Positions 49,920-57,951 of a stretch of 64,000 nucleotides of DNA are shown piece after piece. The notes under the pieces were generated by a model that was not told where the DNA came from, ran no database searches, and was given only the letters and a program-made list of their open reading frames with translations. Origin of the DNA: a virus. Position 1 is the stretch's first letter; each line of letters starts with the position of its first letter. A program made the position numbers and the translations under genes. The stretch spans positions 1 through 64,000 of the IMG/VR virus record IMGVR_UViG_3300003267_000132; one strand, given 5' to 3'.

Positions 49920-51605
49920 TCAGCGACCCAGCCGTGTGATTCGCGCGGTGTGCGCCGGGCGGGTGTTGATCGGCGTCTTGGGGAGTTCGCCGCGCCGCGC
50001 GAACGCCGCTGCTTCCGAGTGCGACAGCTTCGACAGGGCTTGGCTCATGGCGTCCACCTGGTCGTCGTGGGCACCCTGCGGGAACGACGACGTCTCGTCG
50101 ATGAACACACCGAGCCACACGGCGCGCGCTGGCAGGTGGACGTCGCCTGCTTCGATGTACGGGGCGACGGCTCGGGCGCGGACGGCCTTCGGTCCCTTGG
50201 GGGTGTTGGCGACCAGCCCTGGTAGGCCGCGCTGGCGCAGCGCCGTCACCTTGTCGCGTTCGTCTCCAACCATGCCGAGTTGCCCGGCCATCTCGTCGGA
50301 CACGACGTAGGTGGGAAGCGGGGTGCGCAGCGCGGCCATGACCTCGGGTCCGTTGCCGGTGTTCTCGATGACGTGCATGGCGGCATACGGGTGGCGGATC
50401 GCCATGAGGGCGATCGCGTTGATCGTCGTCGCCTGGTCCCACTGGCCGCGCAGCTGGTCGATCATCCAGAAGTCGCGCCCGGTGCGGCCCCAGACCTGAC
50501 CGACCACGTAGTCACCCGACTCTTTGTCCTTGAGCTTCATGTCCCACGACGACAGCGCCTGGTCGTACTGGGCGGGCAACGCGTCCTCCAGCTTCCACCA
50601 CGCCCGCTTGATCTCCCCGCCTTCTTCGGGCGCGGGGCGCTGCTGGTGCATCCCCGCCCAGAAATACGACTGGGCCGACAGCTTGCGGGCCGCGACGGCT
50701 TCTGCGTCGAAGCGACCTGGTTCCAGGATCTCGCCAGGACTGCGCCCAAGAGGATCTGGCAGCCTGAGCACCGGGTCGAAGGCTTCCGGGTCATGGGTCT
50801 CTGCCACTTCCGGCAGGCGCACCAGTTCGAACGGCTCACCCCGCCCCTCCAGCCCGTCGACGTAGAGCTGACCCGCGAGGTCGTGTTCGTGCCATCGGGT
50901 CTGGACCAGGATCAGGAACGCGTCCCCCGACGTGAAGCGTCGGGTGAACACCGAGCGGTACTGGTCGACGACGAGCTGGCGATACGCGGCGCTGTGGGCC
51001 TGGACCCAGTTGGAATACGGGTCGTCGATGACGATGCCGTGGGCACCGAAGCCGGTCGCCTCACCCTTGATCGTCGTGGCCAGCAGGCCGCCGCCCTGGT
51101 CGGTCGAGAAGCGGTCTTGGCGTTGCTGGTCGGGCCGCAGGATGACGTTGAGGGCGTCATGGGTGCGCAGGATGCGGCGCACCTCGTAGCTGTTGCGGGT
51201 GGCGATGTTGGACCCGTACGACGCGAGCAGGATCCGCTTGTTCGGGTAGCGGTCCAGGAACCAGGCCGGTCCCCACTGCGACGCCACGGTCGACTTGCCG
51301 TACTGCGGGGGCAGCGTCCAGATCTGCCGTCGGCTGCGGCCCTCCACCGCGTCGACGAACTTCTCGCCCAGGAGCTGGCTGTAGCGGAACAGCCTGACCT
51401 CGCCGCGCGTCAGGTGATGCGCCATGGTCACAGGCGTCGCTCGCCAGTCTGCGGCCCGGTCGGTGTCGGCCTGGGTCACCAACGCTTCCGCTTCGGTGAG
51501 CCGCTGCATGACCACCGGCGCGGCGTCGGGATTGACCTTGAGGTAGGCAAGCAACTCGTCGGGGCTGAGTCGCAGAAGCTGTCTCGCGAAGGTGTCCAGC
51601 GACAT
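49920..51605 (-). CDS. Terminase large subunit
   Basis: 561 aa. ATPase part: LPPQYGKST (98-106) as a divergent Walker A, GIVIDDP (190-196) as Walker B, LVQTRWHEHDLAG as the coupling motif. Nuclease part: SWDMKLKDKESGDYVVGQVWG and AHDDQVDAMSQAL with catalytic Asp residues (RNase H-like). It packages DNA into the head through the portal. Ends near an inverted repeat; a gccttagctaaggc palindrome lies just upstream of the ATG. Confidence 0.93.
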   Translation of the reverse strand: MSLDTFARQLLRLSPDELLAYLKVNPDAAPVVMQRLTEAEALVTQADTDRAADWRATPVTMAHHLTRGEVRLFRYSQLLGEKFVDAVEGRSRRQIWTLPPQYGKSTVASQWGPAWFLDRYPNKRILLASYGSNIATRNSYEVRRILRTHDALNVILRPDQQRQDRFSTDQGGGLLATTIKGEATGFGAHGIVIDDPYSNWVQAHSAAYRQLVVDQYRSVFTRRFTSGDAFLILVQTRWHEHDLAGQLYVDGLEGRGEPFELVRLPEVAETHDPEAFDPVLRLPDPLGRSPGEILEPGRFDAEAVAARKLSAQSYFWAGMHQQRPAPEEGGEIKRAWWKLEDALPAQYDQALSSWDMKLKDKESGDYVVGQVWGRTGRDFWMIDQLRGQWDQATTINAIALMAIRHPYAAMHVIENTGNGPEVMAALRTPLPTYVVSDEMAGQLGMVGDERDKVTALRQRGLPGLVANTPKGPKAVRARAVAPYIEAGDVHLPARAVWLGVFIDETSSFPQGAHDDQVDAMSQALSKLSHSEAAAFARRGELPKTPINTRPAHTARITRLGR

Positions 51606-51614
51606 CGCAGAGGG

Positions 51615-51637
51615 AGCGTAGCCGCCTTAGCTAAGGC
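51615..51637 (-). promoter_or_regulatory. Palindrome and recurrent element upstream of terminase, copy 3
   Basis: Contains the perfect 14-bp palindrome GCCTTAGCTAAGGC (51624-51637) and a TACGCT hexamer on the minus strand, 10 bases before the terminase ATG. A TTG-type -35 is not evident. It shares the CCTTAG core with the other copies. Confidence 0.45.
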
Positions 51638-51877
51638 TCACGCGAGTGGAGTCGTCACAAAAGAGCGCCAGAAGCCGAGCGCGGCGCGATCAGGGATGCG
51701 ATTCGGAACACCGTTCGGGATGCGGGTGGGGACGCGGTCGGCGGCATCGATGCGGGTGGTTCGTTCGGCTGGCGTCAGGTTGGTGAACCAGTAATCCGGG
51801 GTGTCGTCGGCTTCTTCGTCGTCGTCCCATTCGGGCACGTCGGTCAGGTCGAGCGGGACGGGTTCGGGGTCGGTCAC
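51638..51877 (-). CDS. Acidic small hypothetical protein
   Basis: 79 aa. An acidic N-terminus (EPVPLDLTDVPEWDDDEEADD) and an Arg-rich, repetitive VPTRIPNGVPNRIPDRA segment. Coupled to the membrane microprotein upstream. Confidence 0.5.
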   Translation of the reverse strand: MTDPEPVPLDLTDVPEWDDDEEADDTPDYWFTNLTPAERTTRIDAADRVPTRIPNGVPNRIPDRAALGFWRSFVTTPLA

Positions 51878-51990
51878 GTGACGATCCAGTGCAGGATCAC
51901 GGCCAGCACACCGACGACAATGATCGTCGCCAGCGCCAGGACGAATCCGCCGATCAGTTCGCTCGGGGTGTCTTCGTCGTCGTCGATCAT
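51874..51990 (-). CDS. Single-transmembrane microprotein
   Basis: 38 aa. An acidic head (DDDEDTPSE) and one transmembrane helix (LIGGFVLALATIIVVGVLAV). The ATG overlaps the preceding stop. Function unknown. Confidence 0.55.
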   Translation of the reverse strand: MIDDDEDTPSELIGGFVLALATIIVVGVLAVILHWIVT

Positions 51991-52196
51991 GGCTCGATCC
52001 TGCGCCGGTAGCGACCGGCGAAGACGTCGCCGCAGCGCAGGCAGCGGCGGGGCGGGATGGTCTGGTCGTGGTAGCTGACGAAGCGGGAGCCGCAGCGGGG
52101 GCAGACGCCGCGCCGGGAGGAGGCGACGGTGGCCACGACCAGGGCCAGCAGGACGTACGCCGACGCCACGACCACGAAGACCTGGAGGACGGTCAC
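51987..52196 (-). CDS. Membrane-anchored zinc-ribbon protein
   Basis: 69 aa from a GTG. An N-terminal transmembrane helix (LQVFVVVASAYVLLALVV) followed by CPRCGSRFVSYHDQTIPPRR and CLRCGD, a complete four-Cys ribbon, and an Arg-rich tail. Function unknown. Confidence 0.65.
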   Translation of the reverse strand: MTVLQVFVVVASAYVLLALVVATVASSRRGVCPRCGSRFVSYHDQTIPPRRCLRCGDVFAGRYRRRIEP

Positions 52197-52636
52197 GCGT
52201 CGCGCTCCAGGAACGGGTTGCGGGTGCCAAGCCACTGACTGCGGAACCGGCCTCCGGGCCACAGGTCGGGTTCGAAGATGTGCGGGTGGCCTTCGACCTT
52301 CTCGTGGTCCCGCGGGAGCAAGCAGCGCCAGTCGGTCAGGAACGGGCCGAGCCGCCAGACCTTGCACCGGCGTTCTGCGCCATGCCATGGGAAGCGGCTG
52401 CGGTGGTGGCGCTGAACCTTGTCCAGCGCGTCGGTGCAGCGGGTGGCGTCGTCACGGGCATCGACCCATCGCTTCCCAAGCTCCAGCGTGGCTTCGCGGC
52501 GCGCGGTCTTCTCGCGGGTGAGTTTGGCCCGGAGCATGAGCACTTCGTCGATGAGTTGCTCGCTCTCGGCCAGGCCGAGCCGCCATCCATCTGCCAGCCG
52601 CCGTTTCCAGAACTTCAGTTGCTCGTCGTTCAACAT
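52193..52636 (-). CDS. Hypothetical protein, helical N-terminus
   Basis: 147 aa from MLNDEQLKFWKRRLADGW. Helical to about residue 80, then HGAERRCKVWRLGPFLTDWRCLLPRDH and a Trp-rich C-terminus. Actinophages encode similar proteins near the terminase. No catalytic motif known. Confidence 0.5.
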   Translation of the reverse strand: MLNDEQLKFWKRRLADGWRLGLAESEQLIDEVLMLRAKLTREKTARREATLELGKRWVDARDDATRCTDALDKVQRHHRSRFPWHGAERRCKVWRLGPFLTDWRCLLPRDHEKVEGHPHIFEPDLWPGGRFRSQWLGTRNPFLERDA

Positions 52637-52668
52637 CGTCCGGTCGCCCCCTGGGTACATGCGCCAGC

Positions 52669-52866
52669 ATGAAGCTGCCCGACCCGAACCCGAAGACCAT
52701 GGTCCGGTTCCATCTCGGAATGATGGGCCTGTGGCTCGCAGTCACACCGGTCACCTTGATCTATCCCAAGAGCGTGCTCTGGGTGGCGATCATGTCCCAA
52801 TACGCGAATTTCGTCGGGCACTTCGCGGGGTACGACGCCGCCCGCGCCGAGAAGAACTCCAAGTAG
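52669..52866 (+). CDS. Small membrane protein (plus strand)
   Basis: 65 aa. Start MKLPDPNPKTMVRFHLGMMGLW, then two hydrophobic stretches (WLAVTPVTLIYP, VLWVAIMSQYANFVGHFAG). Divergent from the neighbouring minus-strand gene by about 30 bases. Similar small proteins occur in actinophages. Function unknown. Confidence 0.6.
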   Translation: MKLPDPNPKTMVRFHLGMMGLWLAVTPVTLIYPKSVLWVAIMSQYANFVGHFAGYDAARAEKNSK

Positions 52867-52868
52867 GG

Positions 52869-53039
52869 TCATGGCGCATCGCCTTCCAAGGCCTGGATGA
52901 CGACCTCGCGCGGCAGCGACCGCAGGGCGTCGAGCACCCGCATCTCGGTTCGCATCATGAGCTGGTCATAGGTCCAGTCCGGTGTGCTCAGCGCCGCCCG
53001 CCGAATGGCCGCGAGCACGGTCGCCTCATCTTCGGTCAT
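52869..53039 (-). CDS. Small helical hypothetical protein
   Basis: 56 aa. MTEDEATVLAAIRRAALSTP and LMMRTEMRVLDALRSLPREVV, both helical. ATG overlaps the preceding stop. Unknown function. Confidence 0.5.
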   Translation of the reverse strand: MTEDEATVLAAIRRAALSTPDWTYDQLMMRTEMRVLDALRSLPREVVIQALEGDAP

Positions 53040-53269
53040 AGCGTCCACCCGTCCGAGTCGACGTGAACCGTGATCGTCTCGGTGAACTCCGGGTCACCTG
53101 CACTGATCGGCGGCATCCGGCCCAGTTGTGCAGACGCATGCCACACCGCGTGACGATCGGTGTCGTGGACTAGCGCGGCGCAGGTCAGACACGCCCACGG
53201 TGAACGGCGCGCCCACCATCCCATACTGCGTCTGAACCGGGTGGTGCTGACGACCTGGCGTTCGGTCAC
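53036..53269 (-). CDS. Small hypothetical protein with CxxC
   Basis: 77 aa from a GTG. RSPWACLTCAALVHDTDRHAV carries the CxxC and nearby His. A Thr/Asp-rich tail. Coupled to the HNH gene before it. Confidence 0.5.
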   Translation of the reverse strand: MTERQVVSTTRFRRSMGWWARRSPWACLTCAALVHDTDRHAVWHASAQLGRMPPISAGDPEFTETITVHVDSDGWTL

Positions 53270-53553
53270 TGATCCTCCCAGGAGTGGCGCAACAGCCCCC
53301 GCTGTTCGGCTTCCAGCGGGTGGTCGTGGACCCAGTCGTGGTGCTGGCGGCACAGGGCGACGGCGTTGTCGGGGTCCAGGATCGAGCCGCCGCGGGCGCG
53401 GGTCTTCGGTTCGTGGACGTCGAAGCTGTCGCGGCGACACTCGGGCCACTGGCACACCGGGTGCTGGCGCAGGAAGTCCGCCACGAACGCGCGGCGGTGC
53501 ATGGCGCGCTCGACCGCCTTGGCCGACTGGCGCGGCAGCCGCGACCGCTTCAC
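53266..53553 (-). CDS. HNH endonuclease
   Basis: 95 aa from a GTG. CQWPECRRDSFDVHEPKTRARGG and NAVALCRQHHDWVHDHP give the paired Cys and the HNH (His-Asn-His) active site. Small HNH proteins next to terminase genes assist genome packaging in many siphoviruses. About 1.7 kb separate it from the terminase. Confidence 0.85.
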   Translation of the reverse strand: MKRSRLPRQSAKAVERAMHRRAFVADFLRQHPVCQWPECRRDSFDVHEPKTRARGGSILDPDNAVALCRQHHDWVHDHPLEAEQRGLLRHSWEDQ

Positions 53554-53771
53554 CAGAACACGTCCCACTGCAAGCGGATCGGTTCGCCGTCGTACGGGAA
53601 CCAGCCCGACCACGCCGAGTAGACCCTGCCCAGGAAGGGCAGCACCCGGACCCGCGGTCGGAAGGCCCGGAAGCGAACCGAGTTCGGTCCCAACGGCCCC
53701 AGTTCGATGAACGCCTCGATGCCAGACCGGGGCGGCAGGTCCACGACGAACAGCTTGCGCGGGTCGATCAA
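53550..53771 (-). CDS. Small hypothetical protein
   Basis: 73 aa from a TTG in a coupled junction. Beta-strand rich (FVVDLPPRSGIEAFIELGPLG and VRVLPFLGRVYSAWSGWF). No family. Confidence 0.45.
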   Translation of the reverse strand: MIDPRKLFVVDLPPRSGIEAFIELGPLGPNSVRFRAFRPRVRVLPFLGRVYSAWSGWFPYDGEPIRLQWDVFW

Positions 53772-54193
53772 AGATCACGCTCCCGGAGTTCCCTGCGCAC
53801 CGCGATGGGGACGACCTTGGCCACCTCGGCCTGGACCAGCTTGTGCACACCGTCGAGGGCCGCTTCGCTGGCGGCGTCCATGGCCTTGGTCATGGCCCTG
53901 GCCCACATGTCCCGGTTGGCCGTGACGTAGCTGTCGAAGTGGGCGATGCCCCGCTCGACCAGGGCGGTCATGCGGTCCGCCGTACCTTCGGTGGCGTCCG
54001 TCACCAGCGACTTGAGCTGCGACCGGGCGTCGTCCATGACGATCTCGACCGCCCGCTTGACCGTGCCCGGCATGTCGCTGAAGCCGAGGTCGGTCATGGT
54101 CGCCTTGATCTCGCGCAGCGTGGCGCGGGCGTCCTTGGTGGCCGCGTGCAGGTCGCGGATGAGTTCCCTGATGGCTTCCGGGTCGTCAGTCAT
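53768..54193 (-). CDS. Helical hypothetical protein
   Basis: 141 aa, long amphipathic helices (REIKATMTDLGF, MWARAMTKAMDAASEAALDG) with no hydrophobic segment. Its composition recalls phage scaffolds or DNA-associated helical proteins. Coupled to the preceding gene. Confidence 0.5.
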   Translation of the reverse strand: MTDDPEAIRELIRDLHAATKDARATLREIKATMTDLGFSDMPGTVKRAVEIVMDDARSQLKSLVTDATEGTADRMTALVERGIAHFDSYVTANRDMWARAMTKAMDAASEAALDGVHKLVQAEVAKVVPIAVRRELRERDL

Positions 54194-54485
54194 TGAACAC
54201 CCGCACACGGCAGTCGGGGTTGGCCCCAGGCTGACCCGGCGCGACCACCAGGTCCCAGTGGGTCAGGTCGTCGTCTTCGTCATGGCCAATCTCGTCGATC
54301 ACAAAGACGACCTCGCGACCGGTACGCGCCGACACCAGCGTCAGACCTTCGTCGCAGGCGTCGGCGTAGACCCGACCGAACTTGACCGGCAGCGACGACG
54401 CTTCCGCCACGAACGTGCGGATGTCGTTGCACCAGGTGAAGAACCGGGTCGAAACGGGGGACGGGTGGAGCAGGTTGCTGGTCAT
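54186..54485 (-). CDS. Hypothetical protein
   Basis: 99 aa from an ATG with an AGGAGGGC Shine-Dalgarno, preferred over an earlier in-frame ATG at 54521. PVKFGRVYADACDEGLTLVSA followed by a beta-alpha segment VVFVIDEIGHDEDDDL. First gene after a good promoter-like site. Confidence 0.5.
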   Translation of the reverse strand: MTSNLLHPSPVSTRFFTWCNDIRTFVAEASSLPVKFGRVYADACDEGLTLVSARTGREVVFVIDEIGHDEDDDLTHWDLVVAPGQPGANPDCRVRVFND

Positions 54486-54527
54486 GCTTTGCCCTCCTAC
54501 AGGCGCTTGGGTGATCGGCATGACCTG

Positions 54528-54556
54528 AGCATAATGCGCCTTAGCTTGCCGTTCAA
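54528..54556 (-). promoter_or_regulatory. Promoter with TTGAAC and TATGCT, recurrent element copy 4
   Basis: Minus-strand TTGAAC (54551-54556) and TATGCT (54528-54533) are separated by exactly 17 bases. The spacer contains ctaaggcgcat. It should drive the gene at 54485 and those downstream. It has the best spacing and hexamers of the motif-bearing sites. Confidence 0.6.
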
Positions 54557-54633
54557 GTGCCCGGCCCCGCCAAGCCTACGGATTCGGCTTTGCCCGCCGC
54601 TGACGGGTGCCGAGGGTCAGCGGGACCGGACGG

Positions 54634-55215
54634 CTACTCGCCCGTCGCCAGCGCCAGGAACTCGCTCCGGCAGCGGGCGTCTTCGTAGAAGCACCCGCGC
54701 AGGGTGCTGGTCACCGTGGGTGCGATGCGGCGCACGCCGCGGACCGCCATGCAGGAGTGGGTCGCCTTGACGACGACTCCGACACCCGCGGCGTCGACGT
54801 GGGTCGCCAGCGCATCCGCGATCTGGACCGTCATCCGCTCCTGCACCTGGAGCCGGTGGGCGAAGACGTCGACCAGCCGCGCCAGCTTCGACAGCCCGAC
54901 GACGCGACCGCGCGGCACGTACCCGATGGCGGCCGTGCCCGTGAAGGGCAGAACGTGATGTTCGCAAAGGCTGGCGAACTCGATGCCCTGGACGACGACC
55001 ATCTCGTCGTACTCGCACTCGAACGTCGCACCCAGGACGTCGGCGGGGTCCTGGAGCATCCCCTTGGTCATTTCCCGCCAGGCCCGCGCCACTCGCTCGG
55101 GGGTGTCGCGCAGGCCGTCGCGCTTCGGGTCTTCCCCGATGGAGTGCAGCAGATCGATCACGGCAGCTTCGGCGAAGGGGTAGTCGAATCGGTCCTCTGC
55201 GGGGCTGGCGGTCAC
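54634..55215 (-). CDS. folE: GTP cyclohydrolase I
   Basis: 193 aa from a GTG. EGHDRDTPERVARAWREM-like LRDTPERVARAWREMTKG, the zinc motif SLCEHHVLPF (C84, H86-H87), YVPRGRVVGLSKLARLVD and SCMAVRGV (C155) match type I FolE. It converts GTP to 7,8-dihydroneopterin triphosphate, the first step to 7-cyano-7-deazaguanine. Found with queD, queE, queC and a DpdA homologue in the same window. Confidence 0.93.
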   Translation of the reverse strand: MTASPAEDRFDYPFAEAAVIDLLHSIGEDPKRDGLRDTPERVARAWREMTKGMLQDPADVLGATFECEYDEMVVVQGIEFASLCEHHVLPFTGTAAIGYVPRGRVVGLSKLARLVDVFAHRLQVQERMTVQIADALATHVDAAGVGVVVKATHSCMAVRGVRRIAPTVTSTLRGCFYEDARCRSEFLALATGE

Positions 55216-55772
55216 AGTTCGTCCGTTCCGTCGACTGCCCGATAGATGGCCTGCGCCCACAACGCGTCGCCCATTGCGGTGTGCCGGGGGAACCGGTCAG
55301 GGTCGACGCCGAGGTACTTCGACAGTTCGTCCGAGTCCCACGGCAGCTGCGGTTCCTGGCCCCGCGCCCGCATGTAACCGACCGCCAGGGCTTCCACGTC
55401 GATGATGTGGTAATGCCAGGACGGCACTTGGTCGTGCTTGTAGAGCAAGCGACGGAGCCGTTCCTCGTCGAAGGACACGACCGCTCCCGCCAGATGAACA
55501 CCGTGGGTGAGTTCCGCGAAGTCGAGAGCGAAGTCCGCAGGGTCGGTGATCGGGGTGGTCACCTTCCCTTCGTCGGGTTGGTTGTTCCCCCAGGGGTGAC
55601 GGTCGTGGTAGCCGCCGATCGAGAGCGCCACCGGGTCGGCGCGGTCGAGCCGTTTGATCGGCAGCCACCAGTGCCGCGGGTTGTCATCGATCACCAGCGC
55701 GACTTCGTAGATCTCGTGGACGTGCGCCAGCAGCCCCGTCGTTTCGGTGTCGACGAACGCGATCTTGCTCAC
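55212..55772 (-). CDS. DEDD-type 3'-5' exonuclease
   Basis: 186 aa from a GTG. ExoI motif FVDTETTGL (D8, E10), ExoII region with VVSFDEERL (about 100), and ExoIII-type HTAMGDALWAQ (H164, D169) place it in the DnaQ-like DEDDh group. It degrades DNA or RNA ends; a proofreading or repair role is possible. Coupled to folE and to a zinc-ribbon gene. Confidence 0.8.
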   Translation of the reverse strand: MSKIAFVDTETTGLLAHVHEIYEVALVIDDNPRHWWLPIKRLDRADPVALSIGGYHDRHPWGNNQPDEGKVTTPITDPADFALDFAELTHGVHLAGAVVSFDEERLRRLLYKHDQVPSWHYHIIDVEALAVGYMRARGQEPQLPWDSDELSKYLGVDPDRFPRHTAMGDALWAQAIYRAVDGTDEL

Positions 55773-56038
55773 AGGTTCACCATCTTTCCGCACTTGCACG
55801 CCAACCGACCGCGGCCCGCCGAGTGCATGTTGCTCCCACAGGCCGGGCAGGTTTGCCAGCGCCGTTTGGTTGTCCCGGTCGGTGTCGGTTGCGGTCGGAG
55901 CGCGGCGCGCGCCGTGAGGACTCGGGTCGCCGCGGCCGCGATCCGTTCGACGTCTTCGTCGTCGATGACCTTCCAGGACCGGATCGGCGCTTCGATCAGC
56001 GTCGCCACCGCGACCTTTACGTCGGCTTGCGTCACCAT
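55769..56038 (-). CDS. Small zinc-ribbon protein
   Basis: 89 aa. A helical N-terminus (KVAVATLIEAPIRSWKV, DDEDVERIAAAATRVLTARA) and a C-terminal CPACGSNMHSAGRGRLACKCG ribbon. Coupled to the exonuclease; possibly a nucleic-acid-binding partner. Preceded by the recurrent element. Confidence 0.65.
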   Translation of the reverse strand: MVTQADVKVAVATLIEAPIRSWKVIDDEDVERIAAAATRVLTARAALRPQPTPTGTTKRRWQTCPACGSNMHSAGRGRLACKCGKMVNL

Positions 56039-56040
56039 GG

Positions 56041-56054
56041 GTAAGGCACCTTAG
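56041..56054 (-). promoter_or_regulatory. Recurrent element, copy 5
   Basis: gtaaggcaccttag, with TAAGG-CA-CCTTA as an inverted repeat, three bases before the ATG at 56038 and in the short gap after the HTH gene. Confidence 0.45.
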
Positions 56055-56079
56055 ACGCTGGCGGACCGGGCGGCGCGGA

Positions 56080-56751
56080 TCAGGCTTCTTCGACGTCGTC
56101 CAGCAGTTCGGCGTCGACGATCTCGTTGTCGTCCAGCAGCGCACGCAGCCCACCGGGACGGGCCTGAAGTTCGGCCAGACGGCGGGCAGCCTCGCGGGCG
56201 ATACGGTCGGCTTCCGCGTCCTCATCGGTGTGGACGGTCAGGTCGACTTCGACCGGCGCGGGCCGCAGCTTGGATGCGCGCCAGATGAGTGCCCGCACGT
56301 CGGGTGGTGCTTCGATGACCGTCGTTTCCGCGGCGTAGACCGGATTGCCCCGTTCGTCGAACTGCCCCGTCCATCGCTGGCGGGTGGTGCGCGTCACCTG
56401 CGGGCGGGTACCGGCGTCGACGATGCGCGCCACCAGTCGGGCGTATCCCTCCGACTGCGCGATCGGAAGCGCGTCCGCGAATCGGATGCACAACTTCTCG
56501 TGCGGGGTGATCGGTTCGCCCCGGTTGAGCTTGGCGGTGGCGTGCTTGGCGTAGCGCAGCCAGTGGTACACCGCCATCTTGTGTACGCCGTTGATCTGGC
56601 ATGCGTCGGTCAAGTACTGGCCGGTGCGGATGGCCTGGCAGATGGCGTCGATAAGTGCGACGGTGAGCTTCGGGGGCCGCCCACCGCGGGCGACCTGCTG
56701 CGACATGGGGATGACCTTGGCCGGTTCGGCATTCTGGTCAGGCTCGGCCAC
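56080..56751 (-). CDS. HTH DNA-binding protein, possible terminase small subunit
   Basis: 223 aa. GGRPPKLTVALIDAICQAIRTG, then YLTDACQINGVHKMAVYHWL, an N-terminal HTH that fits terminase small subunits or related regulators. Middle: a conserved ARLVARIVDAG helix. The C-terminal acidic region is NEIVDAELLDDVEEA. It is 4.5 kb from the large terminase, so the assignment is not certain. Confidence 0.55.
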   Translation of the reverse strand: MAEPDQNAEPAKVIPMSQQVARGGRPPKLTVALIDAICQAIRTGQYLTDACQINGVHKMAVYHWLRYAKHATAKLNRGEPITPHEKLCIRFADALPIAQSEGYARLVARIVDAGTRPQVTRTTRQRWTGQFDERGNPVYAAETTVIEAPPDVRALIWRASKLRPAPVEVDLTVHTDEDAEADRIAREAARRLAELQARPGGLRALLDDNEIVDAELLDDVEEA

Positions 56752-56767
56752 GGCCCCGAAGATACCG

Positions 56768-57394
56768 TCAGACGCCCAGCGTTGGCGACCACAGATGCCG
56801 GTTCGTGTCGAGGTGCTGCAACCAGCCGATCAGCTTGGGCAGATTCACGTCGGGACCGAATCCGGTGTAGTTGCCGTCCGCCGAGTCGAACAGTGAAAGC
56901 GACGCGGCGCGCAGGCGGCGAAACGAGTTGACCCGGCCCATGTGAACCCACTTGTTCCGTTCGCACGCTTGGTCGGCCAGCCGATAGGCGTCTTCGGACA
57001 GCTTCCAACGGGTCGTCCCGCCGATGAACAAGCAGTCGAACTCGTCCCAGGGTGGGTCAGTCAGTCCGTCCTGAGCGACGAGCGCGGCGCGGAACCCGTG
57101 GTCGCGGAGCAGCGGCAAGACTGGTTCGGCGACCGTCCAGGTGGCGGCGGGGTCAGCCAGCCGGTCGGGGGCGGTGATGAACAGCGCATCGCGTGGGAAC
57201 GGGTCGAGCCACGCAAGATACTGCCCCAGGTCGAAGGAGTCCGGTTTGGTGAAGCAGCCAGTGTCCGCCGCCCACGCCGTGTACGTCGTCGTGTCGGGTC
57301 TGCCCCAACGGGCCGGGGTCAGCATCACGCCGATCCCGTGCCGACGGTACAGAGCGGCGCGGTCTTCGGTCGGCGGCGTCGCGAGATAGATCAT
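56768..57394 (-). CDS. dpdA: DpdA-like DNA guanine transglycosylase (TGT family)
   Basis: 208 aa from MIYLATPPTEDRAAL, overlapping the queC stop. The TGT-like phage DpdA group is recognised by ATPP, GVMLTPARWG, WAADTGCF with Asp44 as the likely nucleophile or general base, VAQDG (108-110) and IGGTTRWK (124-131), HMGRVNS (151-157) and SADGN. It would exchange selected guanines in phage DNA for the 7-deazaguanine base made by folE, queD, queE and queC, protecting DNA from host restriction. The base inserted cannot be known from sequence alone. Confidence 0.8.
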   Translation of the reverse strand: MIYLATPPTEDRAALYRRHGIGVMLTPARWGRPDTTTYTAWAADTGCFTKPDSFDLGQYLAWLDPFPRDALFITAPDRLADPAATWTVAEPVLPLLRDHGFRAALVAQDGLTDPPWDEFDCLFIGGTTRWKLSEDAYRLADQACERNKWVHMGRVNSFRRLRAASLSLFDSADGNYTGFGPDVNLPKLIGWLQHLDTNRHLWSPTLGV

Positions 57395-57951
57395 GCGAGC
57401 GCCCGCGCACGCTCGGTGCAGGCCAGACAGGTCAGGCACGGCGAAGTGCCGTGCCCGTAACACGACCAGGTCTGGTCAAGCGGCGCTCCCAGCGCGCGAC
57501 CAAGCTCGACGACCTTGCGCTTGCCGAAGTCCAGGAACGGCGTCCACAACCACACCTTTCCGTCGGTCGCGACCCGCAGGACTTCGTTCATCGCTTCGAT
57601 GAACTTCGGGCGGCAGTCGGGGAACAGCGCGGCGTCGTCGGCGTGGGGTGAGAAGCCGACCGCGACCGCGCCGACCTGCAAGGCATGCGCCGCGGCAAGA
57701 GAGACCAGGATGGCGTTGCGGTTCGGAAATATCAGGTCGTCGGGCACCCCGAACGTGCCGCTGACTTTGACTTCGTCGTACCAGACCCCCGCTTCCTTGG
57801 CGATGACGTAGGCGGCTTCCAACTCCTTCACATGGGGCTGTCCGTAGTCGACACCGAACGCCTGCACGGCATCGAACTGCGTGCGCGCCAGGTACAGCGC
57901 CACCGTCGAGTCGATGCCGCCGCTGAACAGGATCAGGCACTTAGACGCCAC
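57391..57951 (-). CDS. queC: 7-cyano-7-deazaguanine synthase QueC
   Basis: 186 aa, GTG start. The PP-loop FSGGIDSTVALYLA (9-22), FPNRNAIL for the PGRN-type motif, VGFSPHADD and the zinc motif C164 with C172, C175 and C178 (PCLTCLACTER). It turns 7-carboxy-7-deazaguanine to preQ0 using ATP and ammonia. Overlaps queE by 11 bases and the transglycosylase by 4. Confidence 0.92.
   Translation of the reverse strand: MASKCLILFSGGIDSTVALYLARTQFDAVQAFGVDYGQPHVKELEAAYVIAKEAGVWYDEVKVSGTFGVPDDLIFPNRNAILVSLAAAHALQVGAVAVGFSPHADDAALFPDCRPKFIEAMNEVLRVATDGKVWLWTPFLDFGKRKVVELGRALGAPLDQTWSCYGHGTSPCLTCLACTERARALA

Noticed and set aside
54557-54633. Possible terminator downstream of folE
   Set aside because: There are GC-rich partial repeats, but no stem followed by a U run could be confirmed.
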